A stretch of DNA of 64,000 nucleotides. Source: Raphanus sativus (Eukaryota; Streptophyta; Magnoliopsida; Brassicales; Brassicaceae). How positions within the stretch are numbered: the first letter of the stretch is position 1; each line of letters opens with the position of its first letter. The translations under genes and the position numbers were made by a program. The notes under the pieces were generated by a model. It did no database searches. It was not told where the DNA came from and saw nothing but the letters and a program-made list of their open reading frames with translations. Below, piece after piece: positions 32,750-43,194 of this stretch. Location of the stretch: positions 8,492,668 through 8,556,667 of the forward strand of contig NC_079519.1 in NCBI RefSeq assembly GCF_000801105.2, written 5' to 3'.

Positions 32750-35447
32750 ATGGCAGGCCGAGGTCGTGGAGGAAAACAAAAAACTAAGCAGAGAAAGTCC
32801 AGAAAAAGAAAGAGTGCTCCTGTAGAAGAGCAGCATGTAGAAGAACTTTCAACCAGGAATGATAGTGATGATCAGTCAGCACACGGAAATGAGTCTGATC
32901 ATCTGTCTGCACACGCTCATGAGACTGATCATGAGTCTGCATCATCTCAGGTAAATTATTCTAATTTTTATTGGTGTATTACTGGTATGACTAGTACTAC
33001 TAGGACAAAAATTGTATGGCATGCTAATATAATTTTTATCTGATTTACAGGAATGTCAACCACTGCCACCTGATGAGCTATACTTCAAGAACACCGAGTA
33101 CACCAAAACCTGTAAGATACAGAGCAAGTGCTATGTGAGCAACACGGTGGGAATCATCAAAAAGCTTGAGCCTGAAAACGAGAGCCCTGAGTTGAAGTGG
33201 TTCGAAAATCACACTCAGTTTCGCCACTTCTTCCACATGCCCGATGAACAAAACTTGAGGCTGCTGGGTATGTGGACGCTGCTACTGCGCACGATTCCCG
33301 TACCCGAGGGAGAGGACACAGCTTGGTTTGCGGTTAATGGCGTGCCCATCCGGTATTCATTGAGAGAGCATGCACTCATCTCGGGCTTGGACTGCCGTGA
33401 CTACCCAGATGAGTATGAGAAGTTGGGGAGCTTTGCTTTTGTAGATAGACATTTTGACTCACATAAGGAGATAACAATGGAATCTGTGAAAGAGAAGATG
33501 TTGAGTATGAGTCCGTGTGGGGATCGACTCAGGATGGCGGTGCTCTACTTCCTAGGCACGGTTATCAGAGCCAAGGGAAGGTGGAATGCCGCATTTGATT
33601 CTTTCATTTTAAGAGTCGTCAACAATGTGGAAATTTGCAAAACATTTCCTTGGGGTCGCTTGACGTTCGATGATACGATTGGGTCCCTAAATTACGTGAT
33701 GAAGAAACTCAAGGGAAAACCCAAAAACAATGTCAACTTCCCTGGATTCATAGTTCCTTTAGAGGTAAATTATTGCTTTCTTTTGAAAATTTCTTATTTG
33801 TATGATTGTTCTGTTTTGACGAGTTCTATTTGTAGGTCCTGGCATTTGAGTGTATTCCAGCTCTGAATGCAGAATTCAGAGAAAGAGTAGCTGGCTGTAT
33901 GAGTAACTGTCCGAGGATGTGCAAGAGCCGGTTCCAAAATAACAGCATGAAAGGTTATCCACTGTCTGACTTGTATGACGTTATTGGAGAAACCAAGGTA
34001 TGTGTTTAGTATTGTTTAGATTTTATTAAGTGAGTGGAATAGTATATCGTTTGTCAAGTGATTGTTTTGGTTTGATTTTCAGGTTATTACAAGTGTTCTG
34101 GTTCCTACTGTTGATGAACAAATCCTCTTAGCGAGCATAATGGAATGGGAGCCAGATTATGAAAATGAGGAAGGTTTAAGCAATTTATGGAGCACATGGC
34201 TTACTGTTAAGGAGAAGCCTATCTTTTGGCAAAAGTTATATGAGTTAGATGTGGCTGCAAGGGAGTTTCCTAAGAAGAAAGACAAAAGAAAAGTGAATGA
34301 AGAAGCATCTTCTTCTAGTCATGGTTTGGAGGACGTTCTGAAAGGTGTTGAAGAGAGGTTGATGAGTGTTTTGATGGAAGTGTGTGTGAAGGTGGAGACA
34401 ATGGACCAGAGGCTTGGTGTGGTGGAAAAGAGCCATGTTGTTTTAAAAAGGAGGTCGCTGAGGATGAAAGCAATGGAGAAGAGGCTTGCTGTCATGGAAA
34501 AAGACCAATATCATCTAAAGAAGAGGGCCAGGAAGCAAAAGGAAATGGAAGAAAGGCTTGATGGCGTTGAGAAAGAAATGAAGAGGAAGGAGAACGAGAA
34601 CAATGATGGTTTTTATCAAACCATGGATTATGACTGGAATGGAGGGAGTTATGACAGAAATGGAAAAGAGAGTCAAGAAAAGGCTAAGAAGAAAGATAAA
34701 GGTTCTGATGAAGAGAGAGAATCTGAAGCTGAAGCTGAAGAAGACAAAGAAAAAGAGGATGAAATGGTTGAGGATGAAGTCGCTGAAAAAGAAAAAGAAT
34801 CTGAAGAGGTTCAAAAAGCGGCTGAGATGAATGAAAACAAGGAGATTGAAGAAGAGGTCGAAACAGAGGGCCAGGTTGAAGAGACTGAATCTGAAGAAAA
34901 GACATCCACACCACCACTTGGTAGGACTAAGGCCAATGCTGCAAGGAGACTAGTACTTGTATCACCTGAGCAGTGGATAGCAAACTTATGCTGGGATGCT
35001 GAGCAGATGGTTGCAGAGGAGGCTGATAAGAGGGTCGAAGAGGAGGCTGCGGCTGTGGTTGAAGAAGAAGCTGAGAAGGTGGTTGCAGAGGAGGCTGAGA
35101 ATGTGGTTGAGGAAGAGCCAAAAAAATACACTGATGAAGAGAAACAAGGGTGGATTCTTACAATTTGCAAGACCAGTGATGGAATTCCTGCTGTGGATAA
35201 GACAGATGGAACTGAGGGAGCTCCTACTCGTACTGGGGTGAAGCATAGGCCTAAGGCAATGGCGGTGAGAAAGCATGCTCCTAATCTGAGGGGCAAACCG
35301 AGGAAGGATGCTCAACCAAAGAAGTTCACAACGCCACAACCGACAAAACGGACACGTGCACGATCACAATGGGTTTCCTCTCCTTACACTGAAGGTAATA
35401 CTGATGAGATTGAAGGGCGCAAGAAGAAGCCTAGAACAGAGGCTTAG
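32750..35447 (+). CDS. MULE-encoded DUF1985 protein (VANC-like candidate), intact copy
   Basis: Four coding exons, 32750-32950, 33051-33764, 33836-33997 and 34083-35447, all codon-phase 0, give 813 residues. Residues 1-67 are basic, then rich in Ser/His/Asp with repeats of SAHGNESDHL type. The DUF1985 region follows (about 100-330), including FAVNGVPIRYSLREHALISG and FPWGRLTFDDTIGSLNYVMK. Next come a coiled-coil region built of repeats like MEKRLAVMEKDQYHLKKRAR, a long Glu-rich tract (about 510-690) with AEKVVAEEAENVV, and a basic tail with RGKPRKD and a KKKPRTEA end. DUF1985 proteins occur in VANDAL-type MULEs, where VANC acts as a sequence-specific anti-silencing factor; function here is inference. 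A 5' leader intron ends at 32730. No Ulp1 protease domain is seen. Confidence 0.85.
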
Positions 35448-36449
35448 AAGACTGGGTGTTTAAAATATTTTGGCTGTATAATATTTATCTCGGCTCTGTT
35501 GTGAACTCATGTAGGATGCTTTTTTTTTTGGATGATATCTCGGCTTGAATGCTATTATGTAGGATGCTTTGTGTTTTGTGATTGTCTTGAAGCAGGTTTG
35601 GTTTAATTGAGGACAAGGCAATCCATGTTCTAAGAAAGCAAATTTGTATTACTAGGTTTATTGGTATTACTAAGACAAAAACACTGTCAACACTTCATAA
35701 AAAAAGTTAAACCTAAGACACATGTATAAAACGTGTGAAAAGAAAATAATAATAAACCTAAGACACATGTCTAAAAACGTGTGAAAAGAAAATAATAATA
35801 AACCTAAGACACATGTCTAAAACGTGTGAAAAGATAATATTAAACAAACATATTTGAATATTAAAGTAATATTTATCTTACTTTTAGTAATACTCAAGGT
35901 AGTAGTAATACTTCCTTCTTCATAGTAATACTTTTACAGATTATAGCATTTTTTTAGTAATACAACGTCATTAAATTAAATTAATTAATAATACCAATTC
36001 ATTTAGACATTTTTAGACTGAATATAACACATTGGCAAGAAATGTTTTTAGAAAATATGTGTTTTCAGAAATTCATCTCATCATGGTCTTCCCATCAAGA
36101 CATTAACAAGGAAGTATAAGGATGTTTTCTATTGAAATGAGAATTTTTCTACCAACTTGAGATTTTAAGAGAATTTTATGTCTATTTTAAATAATAAACA
36201 CATGAATGGACATATAATCACGTTAAATATGAGATACATCTTCTAAAAATAAATAATATGAAGAAAATTAAGGTTCTTAGAAACATGCATAACACTTAGT
36301 AATACATGGTAGTTTTTGGTAGTTCATAGTAGTACTAGGTAATTCCTAGTAGTCCATATTATACATATTACACATAGTAGTTCCAATAGTAGTACTAGTA
36401 GTTCCATATTACACATATTACACATAGTTCAAATCACAAGAGTCCCATG
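35448..36449. promoter_or_regulatory. MULE copy 1 non-coding region with AGTAATAC motif cluster
   Basis: Convergent 3' region between the DUF1985 gene and the transposase. It repeats AGTAATAC (and its complement) plus related AGTAGTAC and AGTAGTTC words in the same places as copy 2. It also has a 42-45 bp direct repeat around CCTAAGACACATGTCTAAAA in three copies (about 35705-35835); copy 2 has two. Confidence 0.6.
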
Positions 36450-36510
36450 CTACTCGGCGGTTGCAGAAGTACTTCCACACTCAAAATACTCATACAAACG
36501 TCCGCCTCTC
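36450..36510 (-). pseudogene. MULE transposase, last codons only (copy 1)
   Basis: Encodes the C-terminal end, RLYEYFECGSTSATAE, identical to the end of the copy 2 transposase. The gap cuts it in the GGRGGR region. Whether the complete gene exists is hidden by the gap. Confidence 0.85.
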
Positions 36511-36610
36511 NNNNNNNNNNNNNNNNNNNNNNNNNNNNNNNNNNNNNNNNNNNNNNNNNNNNNNNNNNNNNNNNNNNNNNNNNNNNNNNNNNNNNNNNNN
36601 NNNNNNNNNN
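36511..36610. other. Assembly gap of 100 N
   Basis: Placeholder gap that begins in the low-complexity Gly/Arg codons of the MULE transposase and ends at the stop codon of the ZF-HD gene. By comparison with copy 2, about 3.5 kb of MULE could be missing. Confidence 0.95.
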
Positions 36611-36614
36611 AGAC

Positions 36615-37159
36615 CTACAACTTTTGAAACATAGAGGACGTTGTGTTTCTATTCCTCCCGTTGGCAAAGTACTTTTGTTGTGAATCCAACCTTCAGAGCC
36701 TCTCTCTCTACTCCCACATCGCTACAAACTTTCTTACGCACTCATCATCACAGCCGTTGATCTTCCAACCAGCTCTCTCTGCGAAACCTCTCATCATCAC
36801 CTTCTGCTTCACCGTGATTTTGTCCTCTTACGTCTCTTGGTCACCAACTCCCTATCCACCATGATTTTACCCTTGTCTTGATCCGAGGGTCCTGCAGAGA
36901 AACCGGAGCTGCTGAGAGAGAGAAGCAAGTGCTGCGTGGATGCGGCTGGCTGCAGAGGTGAGGTTGTACAGTGACTAACGACGTTGGAATGATCACGGCG
37001 GTGGAAGTTACGGTGGCAGCCGCATGCATCGCAACTAAGGGACGGAGGGTCTGTGAGGATGGTGGTGGACTTGGGCATGAACTCACCGCATCCGTCAAGA
37101 GCGTAGCCGCCGAAACTGACCGCTTGGTTTTTAAGGCACTCGTTGTACAAGAAAACCAT
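36615..37159 (-). pseudogene. ZHD12: Zinc-finger homeodomain (ZF-HD) transcription factor with four one-base deletions
   Basis: The start reads [20 protein letters not shown] then LDGCGEFMP and [17 protein letters not shown]: the ZF-HD dimerisation finger with its Cys/His ligands. The homeodomain follows at KRRKRTK but the frame is lost. Continuing through other frames gives [28 protein letters not shown](N)KYFANGRNRN and a stop at 36615, so the whole homeodomain is present with one missing base near each of 36818, 36728, 36687 and 36675. All four are deletions within 150 bp of the N gap. This may be a contig-end sequencing artefact rather than a dead gene. The name ZHD12 rests on gene order (AT5G60480), less on sequence. 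Confidence 0.8.
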
Positions 37160-37167
37160 ATTTCCAC

Positions 37168-38566
37168 TAGTCTTTGTTGTTGTTTCTTGGTGATGAAATG
37201 GTTGGTTGGTTGGTTGGTTTTGATGACGAGATCTTGGCTGATTTTGTTATTTCCTAGTATTATTTGTACTCGGTTTCGTAAGTGTTACTAATCTTTATAT
37301 ATAAAAGGATTCCAACCCGGCAATGTGGGAAAAAAACAATTATAATAATTTAATTTTAATTGCAGATATTTGTTAACCATCCGTTTGATGAAACCGCTAA
37401 TTTATTATTTATCCAACTGACCGATCAGCTGATATACAATAACAATATCGTTGATTAAACTATAGTATAAAAACATACACTTAAAACCTACCGTTTAGAG
37501 AACATTATAGTATAAAAATACATAGAAGAGAATCATCACTCTGTTCAAATTTTAGAGGAATGAATCTCACCCGCACTGATACAGGATCTTGATTAGGGTG
37601 AAACTTCACAGTGGAGAATAACATGCAGTGGTGTTTGTGGGCCTTGTGACGTTGAGGCTAGATGAAGGCCGACAATAATGATGCAAGCGAAGGCGATGCT
37701 TCCAAAGCGAGTAAAGCCATGTGGTGTTTGATTTATTCATCCTCTTACACTATTTCATTATATGTTTCTTTTTGATGTTTGAGGCGTTAGAATTTAGATT
37801 TATGTGTTTCATTGTTATTGCTCTTTTGAACTTTAATGAAATAGTCGATCGAATAATAGTACTATAAAAGAGAACGACTACAAGAAGGAAAAAAAAACAG
37901 ACCATTTAGCATGTAGCCGGACTCAGTTTTTGGCATGTGTCAAAGAGTGCTGCATTACACAATTCTCACAATATTTTAAGCAATATTTCTTATGTTTATT
38001 CATGTCCCTTTTCCTATAGATTTCAATATCTTCTGGAATAAAAATTACAAAACCATAAGGCCCCATATGAATCGGGCTCAGATACAGTACAAGTGTACAA
38101 CAAACCCGAGAAAAATCTTAAATTCCATAAAAAAACCCTTCCATGAAGACCAAAATCTTGAATTCGAATTCATAATAATTCATCCATGCTTTTACATAAC
38201 TTTATATCACGTTGTCAAAAAAAAAACTGTATATCAAATTATAGAAGTATTATTAGTCAAAAGAAAAAAAACTATAGAAGTATTTGTGTATTTATTTATA
38301 GAACTTTACCCAAATACTATTTATCGTACAACATTCATCTCACCGAAAGTAACGCCCAACCAAAGTCCTTGGCTCGTTGCATCTCTCTCTCTCTCTCTGT
38401 AGATTCTACTACGACTCCACACGTCTCTTCCTCATCATTCTATACATCTAAAAGTACCCCCAGATTTGACTTTATCTACCATTTTGCCTCTCCTTCGCCA
38501 CCTTCCTTTATCATCCCTTCTTTCTCGCTTTCCTCGTCTCTTTACCCTTTTCCGTACAACACAACA
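37168..38566. other. Intergenic region between ZF-HD and SEC61-beta genes
   Basis: No gene seen. The 3' part (about 38300-38566) with CT-rich tracts is the SEC61-beta promoter and leader. Confidence 0.5.
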
Positions 38567-38896
38567 ATGGCGAGAGGCTCTTCCCAGTCCCAACAGTCAA
38601 CTTCCACCGCCTCCTCGACCGCCCGGCCCGGTCTGGCCGCTCCCCGTGGATCCGCCGCCGCTACGGCGGGCATGCGTCGACGCAGGCTCGGTGGCGGTGG
38701 AGGCGCCTCATCAGGGGGTGGATCCGTAGCTGGATCAGGATCGAGCAACATGCTGAGATTCTACACCGATGAAGCTCCTGGACTGAAGATCTCACCCACC
38801 GTCGTCCTCATCATGAGTCTCTGCTTCATCGGCTTTGTCACCGCTCTTCACGTCTTCGGGAAACTCTACCTCCACAAGTCCGGATCCAAAGCTTAG
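38567..38896 (+). CDS. SEC61B: Protein transport protein SEC61 subunit beta
   Basis: Small tail-anchored subunit of the ER translocon (SecY/Sec61 complex). Single exon of 109 residues. The start is the ATG at 38567 ([20 protein letters not shown]); the longer upstream open frame is leader sequence. The N-terminal half is a disordered Ser/Ala/Gly-rich cytosolic segment with [17 protein letters not shown]. The conserved [18 protein letters not shown] precedes one transmembrane helix (about residues 76-98, [20 protein letters not shown]), and a short luminal tail ends HKSGSKA. Length and layout match plant SEC61-beta. Confidence 0.95.
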   Translation: MARGSSQSQQSTSTASSTARPGLAAPRGSAAATAGMRRRRLGGGGGASSGGGSVAGSGSSNMLRFYTDEAPGLKISPTVVLIMSLCFIGFVTALHVFGKLYLHKSGSKA

Positions 38897-39214
38897 ATCC
38901 GGATCCGGATCTTTTCTTCCGTCGGTTGTATCAGTGGTCGCTATGTTTCTTTTCTTGTTTTTCTTTTTTTGGTTTCTTGTTTCTTGAATCTTGATGATCC
39001 ATGTAAAACAGCTTAACTTTGAATAAAACATGTTACTTATGGAATAGATTAACCCATTGACATTAGTCAACTGAGATTACATTTCCGATGGAAAAAAGTT
39101 GATAAAACAAATTGTAGTTTTTTACAGAAATAAACATTCAGTCAACGAAGTTCACATGAATAATCCAAAATGAAGACATGGAAACAAGCTTTAGATTACA
39201 AAAGCATTTATATA

Positions 39215-39762
39215 GGTACTTGAAGCTTTTGGAAGCTTGGAAAAAACAAGAGGAGTACGGCAGCACACGTAGCTGTTCCGGTCAACAAGTTGATGAAGTA
39301 GACTTTGCCTGAGAGTCTCTTTCTGCGGGATTGATAGTCAGCTCTGAGTTAAATTCATGCACATGCTGTCATATTGGGAAATGAACGGTGCATCCAGGCC
39401 ACATTTTAATTTGTTAACAATCTCCACCACCAAGCTTGGACTACCCATCCGTGTCTAACACCCCTGTGTTCCAGCAACACATGTTTGTTGTTTTTCGTCA
39501 TTATTGATTTTGCGATGTATGTAAGTGAGTACCTCAACATCTCGTTTCGGAAGTATTTTAAGATATTTATGAATTTGATATAGTTAGAAGTAAAGGGTTT
39601 CACAGCAGCATGGAAATGCTCAAATGCAATGATATTTCTTAGAATGGTATAAGAATCTTCAGCCGCACGGAAACTCGACATCACTAAGCAACCTTTGTTA
39701 AATGCTGCTACATGCAGCGAATAATCAATCACCAGTATCCTTTCTGATGGAGATATAGTCAC
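39215..39762 (-). pseudogene. Possible DUF247-family remnant
   Basis: On the minus strand the piece AAEDSYTILRNIIAFEHFHA then NYIKFINILKYFRNEMLRY recalls the DUF247 segment (LxRNLIAFE...YITSYxxxMD). A downstream piece, RRKRLSGKVYFINLLTGTAT then AAVLLLFF (about 39320-39225), recalls the C-terminal membrane helix of that family. No complete frame exists. The assignment is by motif memory only. Confidence 0.35.
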
Positions 39763-42279
39763 CAGCTGTTGATTACCAATATCTCTTTTTCTTGTACTAT
39801 ATGTGGCCTACCGAAGAATGTTACTGCTCATTTGCCATTCAAGATTGATATGATGGGAAAACAGTAAGGCGGTGAAGTTAACATGAATGCGTCAACAACA
39901 GGCTGTAAACTTTTCGGGTTCTCCTTACCTGTGGAGAAACCTGCATCTAAACCGAGCAAGAGGATCTGCAAATAGGTATAGAATATCTATTTGGCTTCTT
40001 GGAGCTGCATCAAACTTCTACAATATTGATACAATACTCAAACTCTTAAGGGAATAATATTAAATAAATATTTATGAGTTGATCATCCCATTATGATTCA
40101 TTATGTCCAGCGACAAATTGTGGTTTCGCAAACTGATATGTCATATGTGATCTTACATTGTATACCAATATTATATTACTAAATTCATATGTAAAGTATA
40201 TTTGTTGTTCTGCTTAGTGAAGATTCTTGCTTAGGGAAATGGTCTCATTGAGTTGATCTTTTCTCTTGCTCCTAATGGATACTAATTAGCAGAAAGATCA
40301 TGATGTCGGTAGTTTACATAGATTTGTCAACCTTTTCGTCTAAACCATTTGCATAGGCCCCTTGTCAAAAGGCAAACAAAAGGAAAAAAACAAAGAAAAT
40401 ACATTTTCTCTTGTGGACGATACTCAAACCATGTGAGTGATTTGCAAACACAACTCATAAATTGCTAGCTTTTCTTAAAATTTTCATGATGAGGATGTGC
40501 TAATCTTTGAGAGCTCATCCTGTCATCCATGAAAAAACTTCAGAAAGACCAAAAAATCTTCAAGCAAAGAGAGAAAACCTTTCCTGGAACAGATTATCAT
40601 TTCAAATATAGTAAAAGATCTATACGCTCAAACCAATGTCATGTAATGACCAGTTTCATGCTTTAATTCTGCTGCAATGTAATAAGTACTATGAGAATAA
40701 TAGTAAAGAGATAATAACTCTGTAGATTGAAGAAGAAGAAAACCAAATATGACTTGAAATGGTATGATGATCGTTAGTCACATGGGGAGGTAATATGAGT
40801 CTTTAACCGCTATACCTTAGACTTTGAACTGCATCTCTCGCTGCACGTTGATGCACATATAAGGATTGCTACGTAGGGGAGATACCGTCATCACCATCAG
40901 CTAGACTATCAGAAGATAGGTGATGGCGCTATCTCTCCTGCGAAGCAAATCTTAATTTGCAGTTTTTGGAAGCCATAAAGAAGCAAGAACACTCAAATAA
41001 AGATCTGTATATATGTGTAATCACTCTATGAGATTCATCACATCCAGCATATATGTATATATATTACCATGAGGGTCTAAGAAGAGTGAACTTAATTTAA
41101 ACCATCACTATCATTGCTCTTTAATTGTCTTTTAGTTGGCCGCTTTCTATGTGGCTACAATCAAATGACAATTTATCACAAGTGAGGTCATCGTGCGTAT
41201 GTCATCTCCAATGATTTCGCACTACCTTGATGTTACATTGATTTTGTTATTTGTGTGTGGGTTTCTTCAGTTAATTAGAGCTCTTGTCTCTGCATTTGTT
41301 TTCACATGTTAAGCATGTACAAAGTTCATTGACAGTAGCGATAATTTTGTCAGGTTTTCATGCATATGGAGAGGAAAGACGGCGACATCAAGGTCCTATT
41401 GAAAGTTTCCAAAGTATTAACATATCCTTAGCCAATCCTTGTATATTGTTGGTACTATGTACTGTGAAAGTGCATCAGAAAGCTCTGTGATTGTTACTTT
41501 GTAGCACTTATACATCTAACTATAGACATAATCCTAACAAAATAAATACATATTGTAAGACATCCCGTGTATAGATTATCTTACTAATCTAGTGATAAAT
41601 TTTGATCAAAGAATATATTTATTTTTATATAGTTTGTTTTTGCAAACCACTCCAATCACTATGGTTTTTAATAAATGCTCTTGTTGTCTGGTTTTTCTTG
41701 GTAGTACTAGTAGTATGTCCTACCGTGTAATAAACGGTGACAGTGATGTCAAAACTAACATTACTGTGTTTAAGACTCTGCTTTGCTTTATTGAACAAGT
41801 TGGATTAGAAACACAAGTTGAAGACTTTTATGATGGTAACAGGTGAGTGCTGCATTTATTCTCACTGAAAAAGAAAAACTGAAAAGCCTTACTGTCCTCG
41901 TCATATTTTTATCAGAATCCAAATGAGTAAAAGAGAAGAAAAAAAGAAAGAAGAATCCAAACTCGAGTTGTCATGCGGAGAAAAGAGGTAAAGTTGAAGC
42001 CAATGTTTACTTTCACCGTTTACTAAAGTATGAAGAAAAAGAAGAGACCATACGGGTCCATACCTACAACTACTACTACTCTATCACCACATATCAATTG
42101 CCACGCAACAGGACATACTCGTGTATTACAAATAGTAAAGTGTATTTACTGCATAGTACTTGTATATAATCTATAGCCACCTTAATCCTTTCCCAATTCA
42201 AGATCTTGTCTCTTTCTTCTCTTTCTCTAGGTCTCCTTAAAAACAAGATCACAAAATTCTGAATCTACAGAGAAAAGAA
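39763..42279. other. Intergenic region carrying MIR391
   Basis: No protein gene supported. MIR391 lies at about 40868-40946 (-). In Arabidopsis, SIZ1 and ARF4 belong to this interval; neither is seen. The 42150-42279 part, CT-rich, looks like the leader of the small-ORF gene that follows. Confidence 0.55.
40868..40946 (-). ncRNA. MIR391: miR391 precursor (miR390 superfamily)
   Basis: The minus strand folds into a hairpin: one arm 40946-40915, loop about 40912-40893, other arm 40892-40868, with few mismatches. The mature miRNA is read at 40944-40924 on the minus strand, beginning TTCGCAGGAGAGATAGCG and ending CCA. It matches Arabidopsis miR391 as I remember it and shares the GATAGCGCC core with miR390. 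The precursor probably extends a little on both sides. Its position between SEC61-beta and EF1-alpha is the Arabidopsis order (MIR391 beside AT5G60400). Confidence 0.85.
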
Positions 42280-42366
42280 ATGCTGACAACAACTCTTAGT
42301 GGCAACTATGGCTTCCCTCTGTGCATCTCTGGGATCGCTCAGCAGTTATCTGTCTCTAAACAGTAA
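42280..42366 (+). CDS. Small upstream ORF, 28 residues
   Basis: ATG at 42280 encodes MLTTTLSGNYGFPLCISGIA plus QQLSVSKQ and stops at 42366, 88 bp before the ATG of the 71-residue protein. It sits in what looks like the same leader. It could be a regulatory uORF or the first product of the transcript; unknown. Confidence 0.35.
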   Translation: MLTTTLSGNYGFPLCISGIAQQLSVSKQ

Positions 42367-42454
42367 ATATGTTTCTTATGTTCATCTCTCTCTCTTGAGA
42401 TCTCCTCTGTTTTCTTTTTCTGACTTGTATCTTTCTCTCCTTCTATGTTGAAGA

Positions 42455-42670
42455 ATGGCAGATCATGACAAGAGAAGGAAGGGGATGAAGAAGAGAAGGA
42501 GATCAGATGAGTTCAGGTCCTTCAGGAGCCAAGGTGAAGAAGAAATGGGTGTGGAGAGAGACCTATGGCTTCAAGAGATGAGAGAGAGTGAAGATGTTAG
42601 AGAACTATTTGCTTTATTTCAAGATCTAGGCTCATGGAGTTTTTCTTCTTACACAGCTAAAGCTGCTTAG
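42455..42670 (+). CDS. Small charged protein of unknown function (possibly AT5G60400-like)
   Basis: 71 residues, single exon, starting MADHDKRRKGMKKRRRSDEF, so the first 20 residues are a strongly basic nuclear-localisation-like stretch. An acidic middle with ERDLWLQEMRESEDVRELFA suggests a short amphipathic helix, and the end is SWSFSSYTAKAA. No known domain recognised. The leader is CT-rich with an upstream ORF. Orthology is proposed only from its place between MIR391 and EF1-alpha. Confidence 0.6.
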   Translation: MADHDKRRKGMKKRRRSDEFRSFRSQGEEEMGVERDLWLQEMRESEDVRELFALFQDLGSWSFSSYTAKAA

Positions 42671-43194
42671 TGTTTAAACTCAAACTCTCGCTTAGATCTC
42701 ATTTTGAGTTCTGCATGTTTCTTGTAAAACTGAAGATCAGATCAAAAATCCTTAAAAACATTCCTGGTTGTTTTCAGTGTTGTTTTACACGTCTATTCTG
42801 TCGTTTGTGTGATGTTTTGCTGCCTCTTTTGGCTTTATCCTATAATTTTGGTTTCTTGCTCTGCTCTTATCTTTTAGATCAGAGAGCATTTAATTGTGTT
42901 TTAATCTCTTTTATACTCCTATTCATTTTGATTAAGAACACTATACATCTATCATGGTTAGGTTAACTTCAAGAAATCTGTCAACAAGCCAGATCTTAGC
43001 CAATAGAAAAGCATCCTAATGACTCAAGATCATAAACCAAAACATGAGGCAAAATTATCCAAAAGCTGCATAATTGAAAACCAAAATAGTCTGAGAGATT
43101 CAAAAACAAGGTAGAAGAAAATTAAGAAAAAGGCTCAAACGCCATCAAAGTTTTGTTGTAACGCAAAGAAAAACCAAAGACGAGAGAAGTCTCA
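42671..43194. other. Convergent 3' region, no gene
   Basis: 3' untranslated regions of the small plus-strand gene and of EF1-alpha (minus). The 98-residue plus frame at 42670-42966 is hydrophobic and unsupported. Confidence 0.5.

Larger units (their letters stand above)
31538..36510 (+). mobile_element. Mutator-like element (MULE) copy 1, truncated by assembly gap
   Basis: Starts GACTTTATTCTACATTGCCA, immediately right of GTTCGGCTGG (31528-31537). It is collinear with copy 2 (46859-55330) at about 97 percent by eye, up to position 36510, which corresponds to about 51848 of copy 2, in the Gly/Arg-rich tail of the transposase gene. There the N gap begins. The rest of the transposase and the right terminus are missing or hidden in the gap. 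It carries an intact DUF1985 gene. Confidence 0.9.

Noticed and set aside
34515..35339. Hydrophobic and proline-rich minus-strand ORFs across the DUF1985 gene (also 49571-50721)
   Set aside because: They are mirror frames of a Glu/Lys-rich coding region; the plus strand has the conserved domain and splice sites.
38203..38235. GTTGTC plus A run flanked by TATATCA as a micro-insertion
   Set aside because: Only a 7-bp flanking repeat in AT-rich DNA, too short to support.
42670..42966. 98-residue hydrophobic plus-strand protein
   Set aside because: It begins at the stop of the small gene, lies in 3' untranslated sequence and shows no motif.
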